A stretch of 64,000 bases of DNA, from contig CM049313.1 in assembly GCA_026874595.1 (NCBI GenBank), positions 15,251,508 to 15,315,507 of the forward strand, written 5' to 3'. Shown one piece after another: positions 35,730 to 48,027 of this stretch. Numbering within the stretch: position 1 is the stretch's first letter; every line of letters begins with the position of its first letter. Source of the stretch: Sipunculus nudus (lineage: Eukaryota; Annelida; Sipuncula; Golfingiida; Sipunculidae). A program made the position numbers and the translations under genes. The notes under the pieces were generated by a model. It was not told where the DNA came from. It searched no databases and saw only the letters and a program-made list of their open reading frames with translations.

Positions 35730-36790
35730 GTAATGAAGAGTTGTACGTAATACAGAGATTCCCGTAATGAAGAGGTGCCCGTAATGACGAGGTTCCTGTC
35801 AAAAAGAGGTTCCCGAAATACGGAGTGTCCCCTAATATCGAGGTTCCGTAATAAAGGATTCCCGTAATAAAATGGTTTCCGAAATAAAGAGGTGCCCGTA
35901 ATACCGAGGTTCCCGTAATAAAAAGGTCCATGTGATAAAGAGGTTCCCGTAATACAGAGGTCCGTAATACACATGTTCCTTTAATTAAGAGGTGCCTGTA
36001 ATGAGGAGGTTCCATAATCAAGAGGTTCCCTTAATAAAAAGGTGCCTTCAATAGAGAGGTTCCCGTAATCAAGACTTTTCCGTAATAAAGAGGCTCCCGT
36101 AAGAATGAGGTTGATGTGATAAAGAGGTTCCAATAATAACGAGGTTCCGTTATACAGAATAATACAGAGATCCCGTATAAATACAGAGGTTCCTGTTATA
36201 AAGAGGTTCCCGAAATACAGAGTTTCCCCTAATATCGAAGTTCCGTAATAAAGGGATTTCCGTAATTAAATTGTGTCCGAAATAAACAGGTGCTCGTAAT
36301 ACGGAGGTTTCCGTAATAAAGGGATTACCTTAGTAAAGATGTGTCCGTAATAATATTGTGTCCGAAATTAATTTGTGTCCGTAATACCGAGGTTCCCGTG
36401 ATAAATAGGGATAAAGATTCCTTTAATTAAGACTTTCCCGCAATAAACAGTCTCCCGTAAGAAAGAGGTAAATGTGATAAAGAAGTTCCAATAATAAAGA
36501 GGTACCTTTATACAGAGGTTCCCGTAATAAAGAGGTGCACGTATTACCGCGGTTCCCGTAATAAAGAGGTTCACGTGATAAAGAAGTTCCCGTAATACAG
36601 AGGATCCATAATACAGAGGTTCCCGTAATAAAGAGGTTCCCGTATTAAAGATGTGCCCGTAATAAAAAGGTTTCTGTTATGAAGGGGTGATCGTTATATA
36701 GAGGTTCCCCCCAAAAAGCTATCCGTTATAAAGAGGTGCCGTAAAAAGTAGTCGCCGTTATTAAGAGGTGCTTATGAAAGAGGTCTCCCT
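35730..36790. repeat. 17-bp minisatellite, about 60 degenerate copies
   Basis: Consensus AGAGGTTCCCGTAATAA with many one- and two-base changes and occasional 16- or 18-bp units, covering just over 1 kb. The unit has no stop codon in the minus-strand phases, so every 51 bp gives a 17-residue protein period (LFITGTSVLRAPLYYGN type), producing overlapping frames of 93, 107 and 68 codons. These are not supported proteins. Variants GAGGTGCCCGTAATA, CCGAAATA and TCCGTAATA are intermixed, not grouped. Confidence 0.93.
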
Positions 36791-36794
36791 GTAT

Positions 36795-37985
36795 GTTACG
36801 TCTTGTTTCCCCTTTACAAGAGGAAAATGTTATGATTGCATGAATGGGATTTTATAATACTGGCAAGATTGCACGTCAGAAGCAGTATTGAGATATTGCT
36901 AGACCATTAGAACAGGACATGTGTCGCTCTCCGTGTCGGGATTTACGGGCACTAAAAGGAAAGAGGAAGAGGCATTTGAAATTATCAAGGCCAATCTGTT
37001 CAAGACCCTAGTCACAAATACATTTTGTGCCAAAGTTCCGATGGTTTATTTAATTGTTAAAGAAATTCAGTTAAGTTTTAGTTAAATGCTCGCTGAGACC
37101 TATATTGACGTTACGACAATACCGACAAAAAACACTTATTATGCCACTTATTATTACCAGGACAAGGGTTTCTTATACCTCCAGCCAAACAAACACATCT
37201 GGTCCACGTCTCTTACCGCTTGTTTCTGCTTAAAGTATACAGTTACAGCAAGGACACCATGATTTTACAGTGTAACCTTTGCAACTGTTTCTGATTGTCA
37301 CGTGACCTCTCTGGCGTCACCATCTGTGCCGTCATTTTTTTACAGTCGGTCCTTGAATTGCGTCACGTAAAAACACCTGACGACAAGCACAAGTCGCACA
37401 TGGTCACTATGAAAATCTGTTTGTCTGCAGTCTGTTCTTGTATATTTGTGCACTGAAAACATAGGGTTGTCAAATCGACAGCTTAAGGGTTTTCAAATGG
37501 GTGTACCTTAAACTAGTTATACTAGTTATCACTAGTTAATGTACCGACTCTGTGTGGGAAAAAATGTTGTAAACACATACATCCGAGACCTGTACACCTG
37601 CACATGGCACGTAAACACAGAGCGCAGCACTCCGTGCACGTGCACGCACCCGTGACCTAGTTCCGGCCCACGCCGTCTGCGAGGTATCCCAGCCCGGCTC
37701 ACGCGAAGATGGTCAGCTTTTCCCTTATCCAAGCTGGCTGTCACACTGCAAGGGAGCTGCTCAGAGCCTGACACTTCACGGAGGGCCAGCATGCACTCGC
37801 CTTTGGCAGTTTAAGGCTGTGTTATGACAACCATAGCAATTTTCATCCTCCGAAACCCCGTTTGGGTGTTATAATTGAGACATTCGACAACCTTACTTTT
37901 TCAGGGTGTGTGGTTTAAAGTTAATTTGTGCTCAAGGTTACACGAGTTATTTTCTCCTATTTTTTAGTAATCAAGTTAGTATATG
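36795..37985. other. No supported gene; GC-richer patch at 37.6-37.8 kb
   Basis: An 86-codon minus-strand frame (37532-37792) lies in a CpG-containing patch with GTGCACGTGCACGC and CCCACGCCGTCTGCG. It is unrecognised. ACTAGTTATACTAGTTATCA is a local ~10-bp tandem just downstream (37514-37533). Confidence 0.4.
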
Positions 37986-37987
37986 AT

Positions 37988-40900
37988 ATAGTCAGGGGGC
38001 CAAAGCAAGTAATTTTGAAAAAAATTGCCCGGGCTGATATAAAATTTTCACTTTATTTTTTGTAGAGGTAGACATCTTGGGAATCAGAAAACCAATGTTG
38101 GCAATCAGGACACTCTTGCACAACATTGCAAGGAGCATTTTTTGTACGAGCTGTATTTACATTTTTGTGTGATAAGCCCAATTTGGCTCTCTTAGTCCCC
38201 TAATGAACTAAAACAGCCAGTTATATCTTAAAATGTTGGTATTTATATGCACAAACATAATAAGATACACAACGTTGATTTTAAAAAACCTTCATTCATA
38301 TATGTGAACAAGTATTACTTACAAGAATCAAAATATAACCAAATTTCTTTCGAGCAATCTTACATAAGTGCACACAGTTTCTGTATGCTTTTACACAAAG
38401 ACCTTTTTAAAGTATTAAGATTTTATATGATTATTCCTCTTTCTTTTAGTTACATGCATTAGTAGCTGAGGTGAAAGACAGATATGTAGCAATGCCTTTT
38501 GTACCCCTACCCCCTTATTCATAAAAATGATCGCTAAAACAGGAAACAGCAGACAACGAGAAACTTTACTTAAAAATATATTCATATGAAACTTCTTACA
38601 TTTGTAAGCATAAAAATAACTAATCTACAAATCAGAATCACTCTACCAAGATCAGTTTTCCCTTCTAAATTGATTTAAATACAACTATATCTGAGCGGAG
38701 ATGTGCTAAAACCTACCAATGGATGAGAAAAACTAGAACGTGGTTCATGTTAAAACTGTTTAGTGTGTCTCTTACATGACTGTAGGGGACCTTTGAAAAG
38801 GGTCATATTTAAGGAGATGGTGGCACCAAAATATATACAAAGGATAACTGGTATGAAAATGTTCGTATGGGTATCTAGTTTAAGTCTGCCTGATGCCAGT
38901 TTCAAAAATAATGGCGTTTTTGGTAAATCGCAGATTGGCATGGTTAGGCACAGGAAGAAACATCACAGATAAGGGAGTGGTGTCACTTAAATGTCCCTAA
39001 CTTACTTAATATTCAATGTACTTACTTCAAAATACCCTCTACATATTGCCAACTGAATTCCCTCGAATAGAATGAGGAGACCAATTGATTAATTATGTAC
39101 ATTTATTTGGTTGGGTAATTGATGTGGGAGCTATTTGAGTAATAACGAAAACCGTTTTTGCTGTGTTTTTAGACTCGTCTTATTTTTAAATCAGGACCGA
39201 TTCAGAAAAATATATATAAGTAATCTTATTACTTGAAGACAACATAGAATTCCATTGATAAGTTATAGATAATATTTTACTGCCTCAAGGTGTATGTCAT
39301 TTCAATAAAATGTCGTATATAAATGTGGGGTTTATCTCTCTATCATGATACAGTATGTATGGACACATTATTTATCTCCTAATATATATGATATTAGTTA
39401 AATAGATGTGCACATCACCTCCAGTTCAATAAAGAACTAGTTGTAGAAAATGAAACAGATGTTTAAATCCTTTAAGTAGGGGGCACATATTAGTGCATAA
39501 AACATCTTCCAATCCAAAACAACCCACTGGATCCGTAATGCGCTTTTTGTACCAATATTCAATGATTTTTTTAATATTTCATGCCTGGCACTCCACAAAT
39601 TTTCGTTTAAATCAGTTCAGTCTGTTTTATGCATGGTCTACTAATGAAGCTACTAATTAGACGATCAGAAGCCCAGCGCCAACCAAGTGCGAATTTTCGG
39701 TGATATACATCCCAGATGAACCTGCTTGAAAATAATCGGCTTCGAGGACTAACTGATATTTACATTTGATTAATATCAAACGTGTGATATGTAGAGTGTG
39801 TACAGATAAGCAAACAGACAAAAAAAGATACAAACGTACATACAAAATTGAGTAAACTGCACCATAGGCCGGCCGATTCCAATATTCTAGCAAGCAATAA
39901 TCATACTGAGCTGAAAACATAACCTCCTCGGTCGCAGGAGCGAGTCACAAGAATACCGAAGTGTGGTATCATTCATTAGTGTATAAATACAAATTATCGG
40001 CAGGGCACAAATCTTATCTACCAGACCAAGAATATTCTTGTCAAACCTCCAATCAGATGATAATTGATTCTTCTTGAAAGGACACAGGCCACAGGAATTT
40101 ATATTCTATGGGTTCAAGGTATAGAAACATGATATGAAACACGTAGGAAGTCACGCCTTTCTTTGTACCCAGGGTTGTTTATTGCTTTCTATATAAGAAA
40201 TAATGGACCGCATTTAAACAAGTATTCCCGTCATGAATTTTACAACCCTGCTTTCAGAATAATATTGCATCATCATATTTAGTACAAATCATTAAGAGCT
40301 GATGATCAGATCAAATAAACCTTGATCTTGGATAGATTCACCTTTGGCAGTAGGTCTGTGGCTTAACCTGGATTTTTGTTTCATTTTTATTATGATTTGG
40401 ATACACCCCCTCATTAAATAACAACAATTAACAATTTGTTCCAGGCAAAAAGCTGGTTTGGAGAGTGATAAATATAATATATCATCAACACCTTTATCCA
40501 CATCTTATACACCATGCAAACCATGCAATGATAAATGTCAATTGGATCATATCTTTAACAATGTCCTGAACTCTTAACAGAATCTCTGAAATTTTTCGAA
40601 ATAACTTTTAAGTTTCCTTTAACTGAATTTTTCCGTTCTGCACATCATCGTCATTTTTGTCCCCCTCTCAGGGGGGTTTGGATTTATACGATCAGTTTAT
40701 GCTGATCAATTGAGGGACATGATTCTTTAGGATTGTGTTTTTGTATATTTTTACTACTTTTTAAGTTATTTCAATTGAGTTTGGCTAATATTTCTTTAGA
40801 GTTTCCTTTCAGTTTTTCAATATTTTGCAGTGGATCATAAAAATGAAGTTTGAATAAATTCAAGGCGACCCTTTCATTACAATATTTACCAAGAGTTGTA

Positions 40901-41418
40901 AAATTTCGATTTGGATTGTCCACTCTGGTTCAAATAATTCAGGCATATTAATTTTTTTACATTTCTTAATAAATGAATTCCTTATATGGGTTGTTTTAAT
41001 TGACCTTGAATTGACTAAACATATTGATCTTGAACCTAGTTTATCCTTTGAAAGAAAATGATAACAACCATTAAACGGGAAAAAAAATATTCAGAATTTA
41101 GTCATTTTGAAAATTAAAAATATATCAATTAAACCATTCTACAGTTATTCGTGGTCATTTTATATTTAACATCAGATCACAAAACTGAATTAGAAAATTT
41201 CCGTCAGACGCATTTCAGTATAACTGGACCACCTTGAATTAAAATTCGCACAAAACCATTTTCTAAACAGTAGTTACATGGATTAACTTTAAACATCCTA
41301 GTTCAGTATGAGAAAAAAAGTCATCATTTCTTAAAACTGCGATATACTGCATGCTAAAGCTTGTACATGATGCCAACTTCTTCAATTTGTTCTTGCATTT
41401 TCTTTTTTTTACATACAG

Positions 41419-41467
<49 letters not shown>

Positions 41468-42478
41468 GAGAGCAAATAAGTTTGTGTTGAATGAGAAATA
41501 TAAAATAATTGTATAGTGTACATTTTCCGTATCACGAATGCAGGAACATCCTTTTAAGCTTTTAATGTCCTACATTAACAGGACACAGTTTTGATAATGT
41601 CTGGCTTTGCTTGTTTGAACATCATTACTCGTACAAGTTTTCCTTTATCTATGGTCCGGCCAAACTCTATTTGCGGTGGCAGATCTGGGTGACTTGTGCC
41701 CCTTTGTAAGGTGCTTTAGATATATAGTACATGAGAACATGAAATCTGAACGCATCCTCTGTGAGAGGTAGTACACTGAGGTCTGGTTTTGTCAATGCAT
41801 ACATGTGTTGCCTGAGACTGTCGAGAGAATCAAAACAACTTTTTCTGTATCTGTGCTTTCTGCATCTGTGTTTCTGTAGAGGTTATCTCGAATATAACCA
41901 GAAAAGGCACTGACATGCTGAAAATTACAATGGAATAAACATTTTTTCTTATTTGAAGCAAAATTGGAGAAAACATGAAGATTTCAGTAAGAATAGACAT
42001 GCATTTGATAGAAAAATCCCATAGCAGTTGTATAATAATCTAAAATTAATCCCTAGCTGAAGCAAATGTACGTACAAAGAAAAAATTTCTTGAATTTTGA
42101 AAAAAATTGAGGGGTGGGGGTAGGTTATAGGTCTCACAATCGCTGACATATAAGCATTGTAAAAAAATTCTTACTATATGTCGAAGCCCTAGTTCTTAGC
42201 TAATCAATGGTACCATATATGTGAAAATATATACAAGCAAGTAGCAGCTGTGATTAAAAAATGGATCAGAAGCAGGTGGCAAAAAAGTCATTAAATTACT
42301 TAACCTTCTGAAAAAAGCAACACTAAAAGTACTTTTGCAAGAGTATTGAGATTGCCAACATTACTTTTCAATCTCTAGGGTGGATCTTTTAAACATGTAA
42401 GGGTTGTAAAATTTTATATCTGAGGCTGTAATGTACAGCCCTATTTTTGCACCGTACAGAGCTTGGCCCCCTGACTAT
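37988..42478. mobile_element. Candidate 4.5-kb decayed transposon bounded by ~160-bp inverted repeats
   Basis: The left block 37988-38142 starts ATAGTCAGGGGGCCAA. Its inverted counterpart is 42310-42478, ending TTGGCCCCCTGACTAT. Both contain, in matching order, GATATAAAATTTT, CAATGTTGGCAATC-type AATGTTGGCAATC and ACTCTTGCA before a T-rich tract, with moderate divergence between. The interior is AT-rich, contains a (TA)n array at 41420-41464 and encodes only short frames (for example 38763-38972, 40292-40501 and 41949-42149) that I cannot assign. No matching target duplication is evident. It could instead be two inverted MITE copies that happen to flank unrelated DNA. Confidence 0.5.
41420..41464. 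repeat. (TA)n microsatellite
   Basis: An uninterrupted TA run of about 45 bp inside the 38.0-42.5 kb interval; it gives the YIYIYI stretch of the minus-strand frame there. Confidence 0.97.
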
Positions 42479-43430
42479 GAACGAGCACCAAATCGTCGGT
42501 GTTACTTTCATCCCCGTGAGTGATTATTCTCAACATAACTCACGTAGTCATATTAGGAATCTCATATAATTTTTAGAGCATTTCCTGAAGGGGCCAATGA
42601 AAAATCTGTTATATTTTTGTGTACATCCGGCACTTGATCCGGATTCAGGAACGTCATGAAGGAATATTCACAAATGTACAGTCAATTTGGCACGAATGAA
42701 CCTTTGAATATGTACCAAATAAGTGAATGTAAAAACAATAGGGACCCTCCCCCTCCCAATGGCAGAGGCTTGCATTTCTTTAAATGCAAATTTCTAGTTA
42801 TATAGTAAATCCTTTAAATGATTCATAAAGATAATGTGAAAATGGAGTAAAAATTACCGTCTGCATACGAACTATTTCAAGATTTGAAGTATATCTGTAT
42901 ATATTCTCGGCAAGTTGGAAACATTCCGGATATTTTATCTCTACGGCTAAATTAAAACAGAGCTTTTGAACAAATCATTGTTAAATGTGAACATATCATT
43001 ATTGTCTATTTAGTTTTCAGGTATGAATGGATTTATGCTCGCTACTTATTGACCATTCCCCCCCCCCCCACCTAAAAAAAGAGATTAATTCCTGTGTTGT
43101 TTTGCCTGTTTTCTTTTCTAACTTTAAATCCTACTCTGGTTAATGCAGAAAAAAGGTTTGTTTCTTAAAAAAAAACTTATTATTGCAGTTTGCAATAATA
43201 TTTCTTTGCAATTATGTATTTGAATAAATGACGCAGGCTAATCCTAAATTTTGGTTCCCTTGGGCGCATTATGAAACAATAGCCTTGTGCATACCCAGAG
43301 GAAGGTTCGTGATATGTTTTGATTGAACAAAGGAGTGGGAGAAACAGACCTGAAATCGCCGGGGTATATCCTAGGAGGCGCCGTGTGTTAGATAATCATG
43401 AAGATAAACCATAAGAACGTCATGTTATTA
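42479..43430. other. No supported gene
   Basis: A short C run (about 43060-43070) and AT-rich unique DNA. Nothing else was recognised. Confidence 0.5.
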
Positions 43431-43942
43431 TTAAAGAGGCCTTATCACGTACAAAGGATATTGAATTAACACGAAATTTGCGTCTTCTCTTTGATATAAA
43501 ATGGTACCTACCAAAATATTGTACTGAAACTGTAGATTTATTCCTGTATACGAGTGTTAAAAAAAGTGGACCGGGCGCGATCACTGGCGCCAAAATAACA
43601 TAGCGCGAACACACGGGTGTTTTCCGTTTTCTTTTCAGGCTTACAACCGGTGTTTCACAGCCGTGTACGTTCATGTTGGACTACTCCTTGTCTGGGATTT
43701 GTAACGCATACGCAAAATCAAACCTCCGATCATACGACCGTGTTATGGTAAGCAAGCACACGTGGACCTTTTTTATTCACACGCAGAACCATAACAAGGT
43801 GTTAAACAGCTGAAGGGGAGGTACTGAGACCATGTGTTAGGATTGTAAGGATGGTTTTGTTGGGAAAGATTTGTATAAAGCAAAACTGAACTTATAGTGT
43901 GAAAGAACAGGCATAATATTGCTCCTTATTATGTCCCTTTCA
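43431..43942 (+). mobile_element. ~510-bp TIR element, family A, copy 3
   Basis: It begins TTAAAGAGGCCTTATCACGT and ends TTATTATGTCCCTTTCA. GTGGACCGGGCGCGATCACT, CACACGTGGACC and AAAGCAAAACTGAACTTATA match copy 1 in the same orientation. Length agrees with copies 1 and 2. The 84-codon minus-strand frame at 43420-43674 is repeat translation. Confidence 0.75.
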
Positions 43943-45125
43943 GCCTTCATAACCTCAGGTTTTTCACGCAAAAGGCCGGGAATAATAAAGGACACATCAC
44001 CTCAAGTTTCGACATATAAGAGCGACTTTGTAAGATCCGTTTGAAACATCACCTTGGTGCCATGGATTCTCAAGCGGGAATCCATCCGGGGACCATCATC
44101 ACCGGAGGATCGAGGTTTCCATGTTTTACACCACCCTTCCGCTAGAGGTCGTTTCTACTCAAAAGAACCTCTTCCAGTTGGGCACTGCTGGACGGCCGGG
44201 ACTACTAGTCTCAACTGTCAAACTTTACATTACACATGCGCATGCTTAGGAAATAATACTTATTCTGTGAAGTGCTTACCGCAAAAACTTCCATGTTAAT
44301 GTAATTTTCTTTTACATAATTCAAACAATAATACATTACCATTTTAACTACATTTATACTTCTATGTAGAAGCCCGGTGCATTGTGGGCCATAGAAAACA
44401 AAGAACACACACCCTAACCAGCACAGCCGTTCTCTTGTTAGTCCGATTCTGCGCAGTAGGGTGTTACCCTGACAACAACCAAGGCCTTTACCATCGGCCA
44501 TGAGTCGCAAAAATGTTTGATCATAATATATACGTATGTTTTGTAAGAACATAACTAATGTTATTTCAGATATATTCTCGTGTTTTGCAATAATATAAAC
44601 TAATGTAATTTTAGCTATATATTTGTATTATAAATATTTGTAATATAATGCATCATACTCTTTGTACATTTGGCAAGGGGTTATGTGCCACCCATCTTTT
44701 CCATCGTTTATTAAGAAGAACAGCCGAGCTATCTGACCGGACGACCTGTTTGTTCCGTGACCGTGTTTGAGTGTGTGTGCTCGACTCTCTCTTTGTTAAT
44801 TAACGAGGGTCAGTCTGTAGGGCCGGCTGACGTGAGACATGATAAGGCAACAAAAACAGACCCATTTTCTTTTCATATTTTGTTTTGCTCAGATACCATG
44901 TTTTATTGCGTCCTACTTCAAATTAAGCCGTGAAAATAGTATTTGAGACCCTCATTACCCGAGTTCTTGAATTAATTTATGTTTTAAGATAATATTCAAG
45001 AGCACATTATAATTTTAGGCATTAAAGCCTCATACTAATAAAATTAACCTGTGCAGTTTTCTGTTAAAGTAAGAGAAAACTAGAAAAAAGACCAAATGAT
45101 TTTTATTCACCTGCAATCGTAAGCT
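43943..45125. other. No supported gene; two NRF-1-like sites
   Basis: ACATGCGCATGC at about 44233-44244 and TCTGCGCAGTAG at about 44447-44458 resemble NRF-1 sites, and GTGCATTGTGGG lies at about 44370. Small frames cover the interval on both strands (81 codons plus; 113 codons minus) without recognisable domains. A promoter is possible but unproven. Confidence 0.3.
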
Positions 45126-45128
45126 CCC

Positions 45129-45377
45129 TGTCTCTCTCTCTCTGTCTCTCCGTCTCTCTGTCTCTCTCTCTCTCTCTCCTTTTTTTTCTTCTTCTTCTAC
45201 TTTTTCTTCTTCTTCGCTATCAATGTCTCCTTCTCACTCTATCTGTCTATCTGACTGTCTTTTTTTCTGTCTTTGTCTCTCTTTCTTTTCTCCTTCTCTC
45301 TCTCTCCTTCTTCTTCTTCGCTATCAATGTCTCCTCCTCACTCTATCTGCCTGTCTGTCTGTCTTTTTTTCTGTCTT

Positions 45378-45430
<53 letters not shown>
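45129..45430. repeat. (TC)n-rich tract with an internal ~102-bp duplication
   Basis: TCTCTCTC and TCTTCTTC runs fill about 300 bp. TTCTTCTTCGCTATCAATGT starts two copies about 102 bp apart (near 45209 and 45311), each continuing CTCACTCTATCTG and CTTTTTTTCTGTCTTTGTCT. The 74-codon plus frame here is simple-sequence translation. Confidence 0.92.
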
Positions 45431-45435
<5 letters not shown>

Positions 45436-45688
45436 AACCAGTTATAACTGTGCAAAGTGTTATATGAGTTCACCAAGAGGCTTGCATGTGTATATATTTT
45501 CTTTATTAAAAGTTTTTTTCCAGTTCTCTTAACCTCCTTTCACTGAGCTTTCGGGAAATAAATATCTGAAGTATGGTCATACATCAATACACATATCAAA
45601 TAGATACAACGTGTGATGTCGATGTCAAAATTGGTACTTGGCATTTATTTGTGGACCATACATTAAAGGAGCTTCAGTGACACAATTA

Positions 45689-45689
<1 letters not shown>

Positions 45690-45764
<75 letters not shown>
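45690..45764. repeat. (TC)n microsatellite
   Basis: A nearly pure TC run of about 75 bp with a few interruptions. Confidence 0.95.
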
Positions 45765-45768
<4 letters not shown>

Positions 45769-46685
45769 CTTTCTTTTTTCCAGTTACCACATCGCTCTCT
45801 ATCTCGCTTGAAATTTTCCGTCTCGCTAATCTCCAAGTTGGTGTGGGCAATTAAGACCAGAAAATAAGTCTAGGAGACGCTGTGACTTTGCATATGGTAA
45901 ACAGATAAAGATGCGTCGTGCTCACAATAAAGACGGCTGCCTGCTAGTCCAAGTGCTGAGCTAAACAAACGGTGCATGTTTTGTATACAATTAAGCACCA
46001 GTCACGTTTTATTAAACTTTTAAGAGTGTGCATAAAGCAGCCGGCGCTGTTAAGTAATTCAAGCTGAACAAAGTCTAGCAGTCAGTAAAGAACTGCTTAA
46101 CCACACGACATCTAATTACTAACAGGGTTAAAAACACAACCGCCAGCACATACAATAACTGGACCGCTGTTGCCTTGAACAATTTTGCTTGAAACGCCAG
46201 TCCTGTATTACTAAGAAACTTTACAGTTTGATTGAGTTTCTTAAATCAGAACTGAAGGTTTCTTTTTTCCGTAAATGAATTCCAAAGCAAAGTAATGTGA
46301 AATTACGCCTCTGCTTGGGTTTAAAGACGTTCAGACCACAGTTTATATGAGACCTCTCCACCTTATTAAAGCCATTGCATTACGTCAATATTTAAAGCAT
46401 ATTGATGAGACATCTACGTTAGCTTCCTGCTTTATGCGCAGCACTTAGACGAGTTTCGTGAATCTGTTGTGTCCCTGCGGCGTGCTAACTTTAAAAGTAA
46501 CTGCATAACTTTCATGAAAAACATAAGCACTAGGGAATAAGGTTTCCATAAATTCCGTGTGTGGGTGGAAGTTAAAATGATCTCTTAGATCAGCCATAAG
46601 CGGTAACATAAGACGCCCTTCGTAAATTTGGCATGACGATTTTGCTAACAACATAATTAATGTATTTTCCGTCATCATACTTGTA
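45765..46685. other. No supported gene
   Basis: Unique sequence without recognised features. The 136-codon minus-strand frame 46445-46855 extends out of the trinucleotide tract, and its Asp/Asn-rich half is simple-sequence translation. Confidence 0.5.
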
Positions 46686-46689
46686 AACA

Positions 46690-46985
46690 AATCATCATTA
46701 TCAGTATCATTATCGTCATCATTTCTATCATCATCGTTATCACCATCATTATCATCTTCATAATTATCATCACCGTCATTGTCAATCATCACCATAGCCC
46801 CCAGCAACGTCACCCCCATCATCATCACAATCCCCACCACCATCACAACGACCACATTTTATTTCATCATTATCATCGACATCATCATCATTGTCATCAT
46901 CATCACCAAAAAAAACTCCATCAAAACCACCGTTACCGCAAGCATCATCAACATCATTATCATTATTGTCACCATCATAATCATG
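46690..46985. repeat. Degenerate (ATC/CAT)n trinucleotide tract
   Basis: About 300 bp of CATCATTATCATC-type triplets with many substitutions. The overlapping frames on both strands (Ile/Thr-rich plus; Asp- or Met-rich minus) are translations of this array. Confidence 0.9.
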
Positions 46986-48025
46986 TACTTCTTTTTTTTA
47001 TCATATAATCTTGTATTCGGTGTAGAGGGGGAGTAATTCTGTATCAGTCTAATTGTCAATATATCCATCAGTTTACCATAACATAGGCTGACCAAAAGGA
47101 ACAGTCTAATTGTGGTTAAGCAGAGAAGTTGTTGCGACATTCCCTTTTGGTATGTCGAGGGTTTCTTGTTAATTAAAGCAGTGTCCCACTGATCTCTACC
47201 GGTATGGGGTCAGTGTGATGTCCCAGTGTTGATGTGCTTTATGGAACAGTTTGGTCAAAGTCAGGCAAACTCAAGAGTGCCCTCTACTCCTCAACCGTTG
47301 AGATACACTGTACGCTGTGATAATGAAAGGGATAAGTTGGAGGAATGTATTGAGACCACTGCGGAAGAAGAGAACCTTTGAGACTTCATTCTTTTGATTT
47401 ATACATAAAAAATACCATGGCTTACCTGTAAAACGTCTGTTGAATTGGGATGGACTGAGATTAGACTTGATCAGGCAAACCTTATAAGAAAAATATCAAT
47501 CCATTTTCCTTTTTAGTTATTTACATTATCCAGACATATTTAACATTTTCCTTTGTTCTGTTTCAAACAAAATTACTTCTGGTTCGCTGGTGGTTCATAT
47601 AATTGTCTCCAGATGACACCAGGGTCGACCAGAGCTTAAAATTGTGTTACAATGTTTCCATACCTGGTTTTTAAAAATAACAAGGTATCAATATTATACC
47701 ATAGAAAACCGTACAACCATTAAAACTCGTACAATATTGTACATTTAAAACCGTACCATGAAGCAATTACTGTTTTTTTTTACTATATGCAACTCACTCG
47801 TGATGTTCCTGATAACCAGTGACGTCAGGTGATGACTTGCATTTCCTCAGCCAGGTGGCGCTGACTCCTTTGTTGGCCAGTTGGTTTGACTGTTAGCATT
47901 TTAAGAAATTAAGTTATAAAGGAAATTTAGTACAAAATGTTGGAGGTTTGGGTAACAACCATGGAACAATCCCTTTTATTTTGTAAGTAATTTGGATAAT
48001 TAAATTTGTTTTTAATTTTAAAGAT
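46986..48025. other. No supported gene
   Basis: AT-rich. A TGACGTCA palindrome is at 47820-47827. Nothing else was recognised before the duplicated block. Confidence 0.5.
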
Positions 48026-48027
48026 TC

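Noticed and set aside
35693-36021. 93- and 107-codon minus-strand frames with a repeating LFITGTS-type motif
   Set aside because: A 17-bp satellite read through all phases; two overlapping phases are equally open, which real coding would not show.
40292-40501. A transposase or integrase remnant inside the 4.5-kb inverted-repeat interval
   Set aside because: No catalytic motif can be seen in this or neighbouring small frames; the assignment would be a guess.
46445-47140. Long Asp/Met/Ile-rich frames on both strands (up to 136 codons)
   Set aside because: Mostly simple-sequence translation of the degenerate CAT/ATC trinucleotide tract.
15277-47827. Three TGACGTCA palindromes as evidence of regulated promoters
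   Set aside because: A few 8-bp matches in 64 kb are not compelling, and none lies beside a supported gene.
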